Source of the DNA: Erythroxylum novogranatense
Taxonomy: Eukaryota > Streptophyta > Magnoliopsida > Malpighiales > Erythroxylaceae
Assembly (NCBI GenBank): GCA_029891385.1
Contig: CM057227.1
Coordinates: forward strand, 61,567,567 to 61,631,566
DNA length: 64,000 bases
Reading direction: 5' to 3'
The position numbers were made by a program, and so were the translations under genes. This document shows positions 12,546-23,483 of the stretch, piece by piece. The notes under the pieces are model-generated. The model did no database searches. It was not told where the DNA came from and saw only the letters and a list, made by a program, of their open reading frames with translations. Within the stretch, counting starts at the first letter, position 1, and every line of letters starts with the position of its first letter.

Positions 12546-13050
12546 GCATCTTCCCTTATAAGGACCATAACTTTTGACTCCGATATCCAAAAATTGCAAA
12601 CTTTATATCAAAGGAAAGCTAAAAGAAAGATCTAAAAATTCCATAAGACAATTTTGTCAAAATCCATCTAGATCAGTATAATTTATTCATGGAAGTTTCA
12701 GATCAAATTTAACTCCCTTAACTATTCATTCCTAGTAACTTCTCAAATGACTTCTATTCACTATAATCCAACACTTCAATTTTTATTTCTAATCCTTCTA
12801 CTCCATTTCATTTAACTCATTCACTATAACCACAATTCTCAACATATCCCATTACAGTTCAATATACCCAGAATGTCAATGAGTGCATGTACAATTATTT
12901 TCATGTGTGTTAAAATTCAAATTCACATGCATACATGTTGACATTATATTGATCATGAAATGCAAATTTTCTAACTCTCACATTGCTATTTTCTCCATTA
13001 TTGAAATCTAGGTTCTAACCCTTAATATGGGGATAGGATGTTACACTAAA

Positions 13051-13331
13051 GGTATGGGATCATAGATTAGTTGATTAAGTATCCTGACAAATTCCACTGA
13101 CCTATTACTACTTCTGGGAATCACTATAGGATATTACATATCACACACTCATCCTTATTTAGATTAAAAAAGTTACCTAAAGGGTGATAAAACCTATAAG
13201 CAATTCCTAATTCATGACATTTATCCTAAATCCCAAACCAACCTAAACCTACAAGCACCAATTTAAGACAAATTCAACTCCATTCTCACAATTTTCATCC
13301 TTTCATCCTTATAATATCTCCAAACCCCTTA
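13051..13331. other. Noncoding sequence between solo LTR and DNA transposon
   Basis: Continuation of the 6626-7104 sequence. No open frame, no recognised motif. Confidence 0.4.
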
Positions 13332-14537
13332 GGCTCTATTTGGTTTGAAGCTTAATAATGGGATGAGATGGAACGTAACACATTTTCATCGTTTGTTTGG
13401 AGGTTTCATAATGAAATGGAATGGACTGGGATGGAAGTGGAGGGTTTCGTATTACGTTCCATTCCATCTTAAACAGTGAAAATAAGAAACTTTCGATTCG
13501 GGGTTTTAGGATGGAACGTAAACTAATAAATACATACTAACTAATATATCCTCAATAATTCTTCTTAATATCAACTCTGACCAAATCATAATGTTAATAT
13601 ATTAAATAGAATATAGTAATATTTAATATAATAAATTTTATTAAATAATTGATAATAATATTTTATATTATTAATAATAAATTATATATATTTAATAATA
13701 AAATATAAATTTTATATTTAAAATTTATTTATTTATATAGAAATATCTAAAACAATTAAATAATAATTTTATATAATTTCTATTTTCATTAATAAAATAT
13801 ATTAAAATTATTCTTGTTTGTATATATTTCTATATAAATAAAAATAAAATAAATTATTTTAAATATAAATAAAAATTTAATATAATAAAATTAATTAAAT
13901 AATGAATAATAATAAATTTATGTAATTAATAATAAATTGTATATAATTAAAAATAAATAAAATTTTGTTAATCAAAAAGAAATATATTTAAAATTATTTT
14001 TAATTGTTGTATATATTTCTATATAAATAAAAATAAAAAAATTATTTTATATATAAATCACATAGAATAGAGTAAAATAAAATAAAATATTAAATAATTA
14101 ATAATAATAATTTATATAATTAATAATAAATTCTATACAATTAACAAAAATTTTATTAATGAAAATAGAAAATGTGTAAAAATATTCTTTAATTATTTGT
14201 ATATATTTTATATAAATAAATTATTTTAATATAAATCATATAAAATAAAATAAAATATATTAAATAATTAGTACTAATATTTTTATACAATTAATAATAA
14301 AATAATAAACCTTCTGCAACAACTATTTTAATATAATGATATAAAAGTCATTTATTATACATTCCATTCCATTCCATCCATCTTCTAAACAATATTTCAC
14401 TACATTGCATTATGAACTCTTCCATCCTTCCCAAACAACTTTTTACTATATTACATTTCATTCCATTATAAACCATTCAATTCCCTTCCATTCTATTACA
14501 TCTTGTTCTATTAATTAACATCCAACCAAACAGGACC
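13332..14537. mobile_element. Non-autonomous TIR DNA transposon (MITE-like)
   Basis: The ends are imperfect inverted repeats: GGCTCTATTTGGTTTGA on the left against GGTCCTGTTTGGTTGGA read inward from the right. Subterminal regions are rich in GGAATGGAATG in mirrored orientation. It has no coding capacity. The flanking triplets are TTA (13329-13331) and TAA (14538-14540), a near match to the TWA target of PIF/Harbinger elements. The TIR motif with a TTTGGTT core also occurs in other plant superfamilies, so the class is tentative. The core (about 13550-14340) is almost pure A+T. Confidence 0.65.
13620..14310. repeat. AT-only tandem repeat, about 191-bp unit
   Basis: The word TGTATATATTT followed by CTATATAAATAAAAATAAA recurs at about 13816, 14008 and 14199, a spacing of about 191-192 bp. 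Each unit also holds TTAATAATAAATT and TTAAATAATTAATAAT words. About three and a half diverged units are visible, within the core of the TIR transposon. Confidence 0.65.
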
Positions 14538-14540
14538 TAA

Positions 14541-15705
14541 GTAATCTAACCACACATGTTCATATTAAGCACTTTAGACATTAAATAAACAAAACCCATA
14601 CTTAATTAAAAAAAAGGCTAGAAATTTTAAAAGTGATAAAAAAATTCAACACTAACTTAATAGAAATCACAACTTTTTATGCTAGCAAATAACTAATCAT
14701 AACCCAAATTACAAAATCTACACTAATTGCATCAAAATGAAAATCCCAACAAACCCAAATTAATTGATCTTAAATGTAAGAACATGCATAAATCCTAACT
14801 ATTAAGCATAAATTAATCAAAAGCATCACAATTAAGCAAAAACCCATAACATAAACCATTAAACATTCAAATACCTATCAAATTCAAATATGAAAAATCA
14901 CATAAATACGCTCAAACAACCAAGATTAAAACTGGAAATTTGAGGGAATAAACATCCATTGATATAACATAAAGATTCCTTACAAAATTCATAAAGTTCA
15001 AGTACAAAGTTTATTAAATATTCATTTTAAATATTCTAGAACATGTTAAAACGTGATTAACATTAAGAAAGCCTTGAACTAATTGAATGAATATGAAAAT
15101 AAAACATCAAAATGGAAATAGAATAGCTAAGCTTATGAAAAATAATGAAAACTTCTCTACTGGCTCCTCCTCTCTTCTTAGAGCTTTCCAAAAATGGTAG
15201 ATTTTGAGAGTCTCTCTCTCTCTCTTCTTGGAGTTTTTCTAAAAGTGGCATATTGGAGGCCCCCTATAGGTCCTCTTTTTATTCTTTTTGCAGTATGTTC
15301 CATTTAGGGTAAGATCTAGGAATTTTTTATGCCCCAAAAGTCCAAAAGGCCCTTAAAACACGTATGTTTAGAAGGTCGTCTGTGTCTATCTACGCGTAGG
15401 CTAAGATTGTGGCCTTTAGTGCACGATCGTGCCTAGTTTATCTTCTCTTTATCACAATCATGACTAACTCCCCAAGATCGTGGCCCTGTGTTCAAGCTTC
15501 TGTTGTAATCGTGGATGACCCCATGATCCTGGGATCAAACTTATGTCATGATCATGGCATAATTGCCACAATTGTGGCCTTGGGTTATTTCCTAAGTCTT
15601 CTCTAATTCTCCTTTGAATGCCATTGATGGTTTCTCCTCCATGGATGGCTCTCTAAACTTTGTCGGACTTCTTCTTTTTAGCATATAATTATGTTCACTC
15701 CTTTA
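14541..15705. other. Noncoding repeat-derived flank of the copia element
   Basis: No gene. Contains a (CT)n run near 15213-15232 and a set of GATC- or AATT-centred palindromes at 15390-15560 (GCACGATCGTGCC, CATGATCATGGCA, GCCACAATTGTGGCC). These resemble the 5250-5420 tract in the opposite orientation and suggest a retroelement LTR piece. The minus open frame at 15063-15251 is short and has no domain. The last five bases (CTTTA) are the left copy of the copia target duplication. Confidence 0.4.
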
Positions 15706-17650
15706 TGTAGGAAAATCCCGGGAGGTACATCACATGTACCAAAGAATGAAAACAAAATTTTTGTTCCTGGGACTTTCCGAATCCTGGATCCGTATCGGTA
15801 TGAAGACATCAACCTAAATAGCCAAAAGAGACTATCTCTAAAGGTGATCCACGCAGATCGAAAACCTAACCGGATCAAACCCTTTGACCGGGAATAGCTA
15901 GAACAGATTAAAGCCTGCTAGAGCCTACCTACATCTGGAGAGCTTCAGATCGACGTTGGATTCTTGGAGAAGAAGAGCAGAATCGATGATGCCTTAAGAG
16001 AAAATAAAGAAATGAAAACCCTTTTCACCTTTTGCTTAACACTTAAGCATTTTTCTCTCTTAACCCTTAAGGAAACCATCGAAACTCTCATATATCTCTA
16101 GCCATCCACGAAACAAGCAGCATATATATTGGTGTTCATTAACTTTTAAGACACCAATGAGTAGCTTACAAGTGGATGGCACATCATTTAAGGAAAGTAA
16201 TAAATGATGTTTGACTTTTCAAAGCTTTTAACATTTCTTCTCCCACTTTCAACGCACATGGACATATATATATATATATAATTAATTAATTAATTACTTA
16301 ATTAATTAATTAGAATATATTTGCTAAGGTCCAGTCCAACTGGGGTCGGTCCTACCGGCCTACTGGGCCCCGGTGTTGAAACAGCTCCGGAAACCTTTCT
16401 TAGCAATATCGATGTCGCGATCTCATCGGGACATATCCCAATCCCATTGGGATCCATTTAATCCTAATGCTCTCCATAATTGGAACTCGTCCAATAACTA
16501 TTTTACGATTCTCTCAAACACTCTTATCGTGTGACCCTTTAGGCTCCCGGTTATGTTGGCCACTTAGATTAACAATTAAACTAAGCAAGTCATGAGCGGT
16601 ATCTAGCAACACATCATGACCCCCAATTGACCGGAAAGTAATCGGTTTGATGTATTCATCACGAACCAGATCACGAACCCTTCCATGTATAATTACCGTG
16701 CAATTCGTCCTTTCACCATCCTATACCCCACTTGGTTATGAGTATGGTCAAAGTGTCAACTCTCACTAGACCGAGTCTAGCCAAGTGATATCGGTTCTCG
16801 CCCGGGACTCATTACTTTATATGTCAATGAAGACACTCTTCATGACATACATGCTTCGCCACTTAGTAATGATCCCAACAAGAGGCCATGGGTATCTCTT
16901 CGCTAATCCGAAGTGGTGAATCCTTTATTGGCTACTCAATTATCTTCAATACCTCAAGTTGTACCCAAGCACCACCCTATGAGTTACCTCTGAAGGCAAC
17001 AAGGAATGGAGTCAAAGCAGGATCAAGATATCAAGATATCCTCGAGTACCTCAAGTCTAAGGATACTTGCACCATTGCTATGATGAGATTATCACCGACA
17101 CTTAGATAAGATATCCATGTGATGATCTCATGGCAGGTCATCCAATGAACTTACTACCGCTAGTAAGCATCCACATGTCAATTCTAAATATCTCATATTT
17201 ACAGTTTTTGAGATCCACTGCTTGATCCAATCAAGAAATATGACATGTGCTAGTCTATCTGGATTAATGATGTCCAGTCTCATTAATCCTATGACTAGAG
17301 AAAATTCTGATACTGACATAATTGCACATGATAGGAATCTCAGGAGTATAAACACATCATAATTTCCTTCATGCTATGTCATATATCATGGACTTCATTA
17401 ATTCGATTAAAGATCCAATCAATTCATAAACAATGTTTATGAATATCAAATTAATGAATAATGCCTTTTCTTTATTTATTCATTCACCAGACACGATCGT
17501 GAATAAAAGCGCTAAAGGGATTGCCTTTAGGGCATAAATAAACAATCTCGACCTTGAACAAGTCGACTTATCGAATGAACAAGTCAGCTTATCGGTACCG
17601 AACATGTGTAAGTCGACTTACACATGGTACAAGTCGACTTATCACTTACA
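15706..17650 (-). repeat. Copia 3' LTR
   Basis: In minus sense it starts TGTAAGTGATAAGTCGACTT and ends TTTTCCTACA. It is nearly identical to the LTR at 23484-25440. An (AT)n/(TTAA)n microsatellite sits at 16266-16312. Three AAGTCGACTT palindromes and one variant lie in the first 100 bp of U3 (17560-17640), one of them extended to a perfect 24-bp palindrome at 17603-17626. Confidence 0.93.
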
Positions 17651-17668
17651 AATCTCCCACTGACCTAA
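17651..17668 (-). other. Copia polypurine tract
   Basis: Minus-strand GGTCAGTGGGAGATT directly before the 3' LTR. Purine-rich and positioned as the plus-strand primer. Confidence 0.8.
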
Positions 17669-17699
17669 AGTCAATCGCCTTAGTATCTAATACCATAAG

Positions 17700-18370
17700 C
17701 GAGTCCATGAGAATCACAATTCTCCCGTGACAATGGCTTTGTCAACGAAACAACAACACTTTGCTCGGGAATTCTCTCTCGATATCATCTCGACTAATGA
17801 TCTCCGAATCGGCTAAGTACGAGTTCGGATCGTCGATAAGACCTTGGTTCCTTTGCTCACAAGACTAGTCCCATTGTATCACAATACAATCCTATGGGCC
17901 CATCACAGTAGGGACCGATCAAGTTCAAGAATGAACTTCTTGATCCAAACCGCTTCTTTCATGCATCTCATGCGGCAATGTACTCTGCCTCGGTTGATGA
18001 ATCGCCAGTCCTCTCTTGTTTGGAACTTTTCAAACTGACCGCCACGCTTATTCGGTGTGAATGTATATAACCTGATTGTGATTCGTAATCATCCTTATCG
18101 ATTAAATACTAGCATCCGAATGCCCGCCACTGGAGATTTCCATCTCCATAGATCAAGAAAACATCCTTAGTGCTTCGCAAGTACTTGAGGATATTCTTGA
18201 TCGCCACCAAAGGACCTTACCAGATCCGATTGGTATCCGCCGTAACACTTAGAGCATACGATACATCGGGCCTCGTACATAGCATTGTTCCATGCTAAAC
18301 CTCTTTAGCATCTCATCTATGTACGATGATTGTGAAAGACCAAGCAACCTTTTGATTTATCTCTATAAAT
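17700..18370 (-). pseudogene. Copia RNase H, broken
   Basis: Continues from the RT frame. The end of the domain is recognisable by KEAVWIKKFILELD near 17930-17975, the usual copia RNase H tail, and by a SGGHSDAS-like word upstream. Several stops and frame changes separate the pieces. Confidence 0.7.
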
Positions 18371-19130
18371 CTATATCCCAAGGATATAAGTCGCTTCACC
18401 AAGGTCTTTCATCGCAAATTGATTGGACAACCAAATTTTAACTGATTGCAGCATAGAGACATCGTTTCCTAGTAACAGTATGTCATCTACATACAACACA
18501 AGGAATACGATTGCAGTCCCATTTACCTTCTTATACACACAATGATCATCCGGATTTTGTGAGAAATCAAACTCTTTGAGTACCTCATCAAAACGGATAT
18601 TCGAACTCCTGGATGCTTGCTTCAATCCAAACATGGATTTCTGAAGCTTGCATACCTTTTCGCCATCGATGGAAGTGAAGTCCTCTGGTTGTGTCATATA
18701 CACATCCTCGGGAAGATTTCCACTCAGGAAAGCTATCTTCATATCCATTTGCCATATCTCATAATCATAATGAGTGGCAATGGCTAAGAGTATCCTAATG
18801 GATTTAAGCACTGCTACGGGGCTGAAGGTCTCGTCATAGTCAACTCTTTGTCTGTGACGAAATCCTTTGGCCAGAAGCATTGCTTTATAGGTAATCAAAT
18901 TACCATCCATGTTGGTTTTCTTCTGAAAACTCCTTTGCACCCTGTGGGTTTTATCCCTTCAGGTGTAACAACCAAAGTCCATACTTGGTTTTCATACATG
19001 GAATCCATTTCGATTTCATGGCACAAAGCCATGTTCCGCACTCGAACTTTTCGTAACTCGCTCATAGTAGTAGGTGCATCATCTCATATGAGCAATACGT
19101 CATTCTGTTCACTTACAAGAAATTCATATC
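18371..19130 (-). pseudogene. Copia reverse transcriptase
   Basis: The longest intact frame (189 codons, 18371-18940) holds the core of the copia RT. Visible motifs are YDETFSPVAVLKSIR, the IWQMDMKIAFLSG palm motif with its catalytic Asp, FGLKQASR, and the YVDDILL box with the Asp pair. The upstream part (to about 19130) shows an ESMYENQVW-like start in a shifted frame, so the domain is interrupted. The frame runs out into ATYILGI before the RNase H. All three catalytic Asp are kept; loss of function comes from the frame breaks. Confidence 0.9.
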
Positions 19131-19482
19131 TCTAGAACAAGTCGTATCCTACTTAACCTACGTAAATTCGTGTGTAGTAGAAGGTTGAACTGTTACCTCA
19201 TCTATATGAGTTACGCTTTGATTGACAATTGATCTATGTTTGTTCGAGAATCTTGAACTTCTCCAAGTTCAACTTTGCTCCCACTGTCCTCTTGTAAAAG
19301 AAACTCTTTCTTTAAGAAAACAACATGCTTGGAAACAAACAACTTTTGTTCCTCAGCAAGGTAGAATTGATATTCCACGAACAAACACTTATCAGATTTT
19401 GCATCAAGCTAATCGACGTATGTTCGCTTCACATAAGCAGTGACAACCCCAAACTTTCAGATGAGAAAGATAGGGCTTTCAG

Positions 19483-20130
19483 TTAGTCCATATCTCCATA
19501 TGGAGTAACCACAACTGCCTTTAATGGAACTCTGTTTAGCAAGTAAATAGCTGTCTTGAGCGCATATTCCCAAAATCGCAGTAAACCTATCATCAATCGC
19601 ACCAAGTCTAACAAGGTTCGATTTCTCCTTTCAGCCACACCATTGTGCTGCGGCGTGTAAGGTGGAGTATACTGAGATAAAATCCCATTATCTCTGAGAT
19701 AATCAAAAACTATTGGTCTAAGCATTTTCCACCACGATCAGATCGTAATGTATTCATACTTTTACCAAGTTAGTTTTCTACTTCATTTCTGAATTATTTG
19801 AACTATTCAAATGCTTCAGATTTGTATCTCATCAGATACAGATACCTATATCGTGAATAATCACCGATAAAAGTAATGAAGTAAAAAAAACCACTTCTAG
19901 CATGGATGGACATCGGACCGCATACATCTGAATGTATTAGGTCTAATATTCCATTCACTCGTTCACCCTTTCCTTTAAAGGATAACTTAGTCATCTTGCC
20001 TAATAAACAAGATTCGCATGTGTCATATGATTCATAATCAAATGACCCTAAACATCCACTCTTATGGAGCTTAGCGATGCGTGTCTCATTTATTTATGGC
20101 CAAGTCGACAATGCCATAAGTAAGTTGATT
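19483..20130 (-). pseudogene. Copia integrase, frameshifted
   Basis: In minus sense: LWHCRLGH (His pair, about 20105-20128), then a frame break, CESCLLGK (Cys pair, about 20000-20015), and IHSDVCGPM with the first catalytic Asp. LRSDRGGK, with the second Asp, lies at about 19727-19745. After another frameshift comes TPQHNGVAERRNRTLLD with the catalytic Glu (about 19615-19665). Zinc-binding and DDE residues are all visible, but in at least three frames. It lies between protease and RT, as expected for copia. Confidence 0.88.
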
Positions 20131-20479
20131 TTAAATTATCTCGATTATGTCTTTTCGCGTCATTGACATTCAGAACTGGATATGACATATCTAATATGTC
20201 AATTCAATTGCATAATGTACCAGTACCATAGAGCATTCCATTGCAACTAATATAACAACCATTGCTACTAAAATTCCAATGGAAATCAGCTCTATTTAAA
20301 CATAAAACATACAATATGTTCTTTGTTTAAAACAGGTACAAAATGTCAATCATCCAATTTGAATATAAGCCCACTAGGGAGGAACAAGATATAAATGTCT
20401 ACGGCTAATGTAGCAACTCTTGCTGCATTACCTACACGAAGGTCTAGTTCTCCTTAAATGAGCTTTCTACTGTCCCTGA

Positions 20480-20600
20480 GGCCCTGCATATCATTTCATA
20501 TGTATGAGCCACATCCGGTATCTAATACCGATATGTTTTGATCAGGAATAGTATTAACCTCAATGACAAACATATTTAAAGAAGTAGAGGCATCTGATGC
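20480..20600 (-). pseudogene. Copia protease fragment
   Basis: Minus-strand reading around 20510-20545 gives ISVLDTGCGSYI, the DTG active-site loop of a retroviral-type aspartic protease, between the zinc-knuckle remnant of gag and the integrase. Flanking stops are present. Confidence 0.7.
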
Positions 20601-21265
20601 CTTCTTCTGCTTCAGGAACTCCAGATAGATTTTACAGTTTCGCCTCTAGTGGCTTGATTTGCCACAATGAAAGCAAAATCCTTTTGGGGCAGATTCTTTG
20701 GTTTTTCCTTGATGGCATTTCCCTTTGGTTTCTTGGCCTTTTTCTTCTTTGAACTAAAAGAAGAAGCATCCACCATTAGCACTTGCTTGCTATCCTTCTT
20801 GATAGCCTGCTCAGCTGTCTTGAGCAGATTGATCAGCTCAGGAATTGTTGTGGATATTTGGTTTATCCGATAGTTTATCACAAACTGTGAATAACCATCA
20901 GACAATCCAACTAGAATTAAGTCTCTACTTAACTCATAATCCATTACAAATCCTAAGACGGCCAATCTCTCAATATAACCATTCATCCTCAGGGTATACT
21001 GCACAGCAGTTATCCCTGGAGCCATCTTTGTGGTGAAGAGAAGCCTTGAGGTCTCGAACCTTTCAGACCGAGCTTACTCATCAAACAGCTCCATAAGATG
21101 AAATACTATAGAGTGAGCATCCATGGACTCGTGCTGCTCCTGCAGCTCTAGTGACATCGAGGCAAGTATAAAGCAAGTATCCATATCACTGTCCTTTAGA
21201 TGCTTACAATATGCTTTCTGATCCTTATCAGAAGCATCGACAAGAGTGCAATCGAAGTGGAACAT
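20601..21265 (-). pseudogene. Copia gag
   Basis: Two minus-strand frames, 21074-21265 and 20612-21025, are separated by a stop near 21070. They carry copia gag features: LELQEQHESMDAHSI, GYIERLAVLGFVMDYELSRDL (shown here only as the end of that region), a Lys-rich stretch SSKKKKAKKPKG, and in a shifted frame CFHCGKSSH and RRNC of a single zinc knuckle. The chain would package the element RNA in cytoplasmic particles. The internal stop and frameshift make it inactive. Confidence 0.82.
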
Positions 21266-23470
21266 CTAGGGCGATCCAGTTCCTCAGATCTAAGAACAAT
21301 TCTCAGATTCCTCAGCCAATCAAGAAAATTCGGTCCAAAATAGAGAGCAAAAATTCACATTGAAAAACTTCTTCAATCAACCTAGCGCGATAGAGAGAAG
21401 GAATGATAAAATAGAAATGCCTGCATGATCATAAGGACTTGCATGACATGCATATGGCTCCCACTAGTTTCCTAGAATCCATAACCCTCTTTACGAATCC
21501 AGAGAAACGAAGTGACATAATGTCCTAGTGGGTCGATATCCGACATTGCTAAGAGTGACCTTGGGTTTACCCAACAAGCCACAACTTAGGTCAATCGGTA
21601 GGTATCGGTCATACCAATTGTATCATCGATAACCGACATTAAGAATGACCTTGAGTTTGCTCAACAAGCCACCTTATGTCTCGGGAGGTATCAGATATAC
21701 CAATTACATCTTAGACACAACTATCGATCAGTGCTATCAACTTGTTGATGTATGCACTTACATTGGGTATCAACTCTTTGATGCGCATACATCTGATGTA
21801 TGCTACCCAATTTCGCCTCTGTCCACGTTGACCTTGAGGTTAGCTCAACAAATCAACGCTTCTAGGAAAACCGACCCATTAATCCGAAAATCTCATTTTC
21901 ATGGTTCGAACATATTCGTATAGAGCGAGCTTGAGGTTAGCTCAACAACCTAACCCTATAAAAACTCTGGTTCTTACCATATTAATGGAAGGCGTTAGTT
22001 TTCATATACCGAGGAGGGATTTTGGGTCTCATCTACTTCTTCTCCAAGCCGTAGGATTATAGTCACCATGACTATATGATATGATTTAAGGCATTTCATC
22101 AATCACATTGAGTCTATACCTAAAATCATCCATCATCCCACCTATGCATGCCACAAGTCGACTTTCATCAAATGCAAGTCGACTTATGCTTCTGCCCACA
22201 CACAAGTCGACTTATGTCATCTGCCCATGAACAAGTCGACTTACAAGGTACTACAAGTCGACTTATACTGAGATCTTGAACAAGTCGACTTATTCTATCC
22301 ACAAGTCGACTTATCCAAAAATCTTGAACAAGTCGACTTATACCATATACAAGTCGACTTATTCAGGGAATTTTGCTAAAATCTCTAATCGGCTAATTCC
22401 TCAATCAGTACAATTCCAATTCTCAACACCATCATACCTAGGGTAATATCTGTCAATTGATGCCTCAATGAACACTTCATTGATTCATGAATGCCTTAAA
22501 TAGTCAAACTATATGAAAAGCTTGAAATGAGTCAAAACTCATTAATTTCCAAATAATTTAGGAACACCCAAATCATCATCCTAAGCATCTCTAGCTAGCA
22601 CATACAATATCAAATTTACTTCAGCACTTGCCATAAAAATATGACGGTCAAAACAAACAAGATAATGCAACATGCTAATGAGACGCTATTGTGATCAATT
22701 AGGCATCCGAAAATTCTAGGCTAAACAACTTCAAGCAATTCAGTTTGGCAATCATACTACATCAAGATAACACATTTTTAATCACATTAAAAATGGTTCA
22801 AGGCATTGTAACTGAAAAAGCACACTCAATCAAGCCAAGCAAAACAGTCCCAACAATTTTCACAAAACTGTCCAGTTCTGTACATTGCTCGAAATGATCA
22901 ATGAAACAATTTCAATAAATCATGAGAACATTATATAGGTTACTACATGTTCAGAACATGCTACATGAATTGTTTCAGGATTTTAGGCCATCAAAAACTC
23001 AGTCAACCTAAATAACAAAACCGATTCAAAATCTGTGTTCATCAGCACAGCAATTCCCAACAGCATAGAATAAATTCGTGAATAAATATCCAATCACCTT
23101 GAAATCCAATTTCCATGCTCACAGACATTCACCAACATCTTAGAGACATGTAGGTGAAGGAAAATCCGAAAAACCATTTTTTTAGAATTTATTCTCGATT
23201 TTATACTCATGCCTGTTCCAGAATCGTTTCACAAAACAGCATCTGTAACCTTAGGGGATTAATTAGCAAAACTATATCAAATCAAATCGATAAATTCTCA
23301 AAATTTCATAGACATATTCTCTAACATGTTATGAACAATTCTGGGCAGAAAAATTTCGAAAAGCATATCACAATATAAATTTGAAATCTGAACAGATAGC
23401 ATAAATCAACAGAATATTCCATTAGGTTTCTGATCTTGCTTAGGTTTTAGCTTCATACGGCATACCAGAC
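21266..23470 (-). other. Long copia leader (primer site to gag)
   Basis: About 2.2 kb without a coding frame. It holds the AAGTCGACTT palindrome cluster at 22154-22360 and diverged repeats with GACCTTGGGTTTACCCAACAAGC-like, near-palindromic words (21550-21960). The rest is A/T-rich. The leader is unusually long for a copia element and may carry packaging or regulatory signals. Confidence 0.6.
22154..22360. repeat. Cluster of nine AAGTCGACTT palindromes
   Basis: Nine copies of the 10-bp perfect palindrome AAGTCGACTT within about 200 bp, starting at about 22155, 22175, 22204, 22233, 22254, 22282, 22303, 22330 and 22351. Spacing is irregular at 20-30 bp. The most common extension is ACAAGTCGACTTAT. 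The same motif occurs in both LTRs. Confidence 0.92.
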
Positions 23471-23482
23471 GCTCTGATACCA
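23471..23482 (-). other. Copia primer-binding site (initiator tRNA-Met)
   Basis: Minus strand TGGTATCAGAGC, one base inside the right LTR. It is complementary to the 3' end of plant initiator tRNA-Met. This fixes the right LTR as the 5' LTR and the element as minus-strand. Confidence 0.95.
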
Positions 23483-23483
23483 C

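Larger units (their letters stand above)
7105..13045 (-). mobile_element. Solo LTR (gypsy-type) with target duplication, split by a nested solo LTR
   Basis: Starts TGTAGCACCC and ends GGATGTTACA. It is flanked by a perfect 5-bp duplication CTAAA (7100-7104 and 13046-13050), with no primer-binding site or coding region at either side, so it is a solo LTR. A copia-type solo LTR (8411-10513) lies inside; without it the LTR is about 3.83 kb, close to the 3.87 kb LTR at 55709-59582. Sense is minus: GAAAGTTGTAGATCTTGAAATC near 12250 matches the equivalent place in that LTR, and an inverted repeat GAGTTTGCAAAAACTC followed by TTTTTCAG is read on the minus strand near 7505-7550. The first 80 bp also resemble the start of the 55709 LTR (words ACATCCTAAGGGATATCAG and GTGCCCCAC). 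Confidence 0.85.

Noticed and set aside
13329..14540. Exact TTA or TAA target duplication for the TIR transposon
   Set aside because: Left is TTA and right is TAA; since these are reverse complements and could be part of the inverted repeat, they are not counted as a proven duplication.
15063..15251. Minus frame of 62 codons with a charged N-terminus
   Set aside because: It crosses a (CT)n microsatellite, has no domain, no promoter or splice context, and lies in repeat-derived sequence.
20667..20873. Plus frames opposite the copia gag
   Set aside because: Shadow of the Lys-rich gag region on the minus strand.
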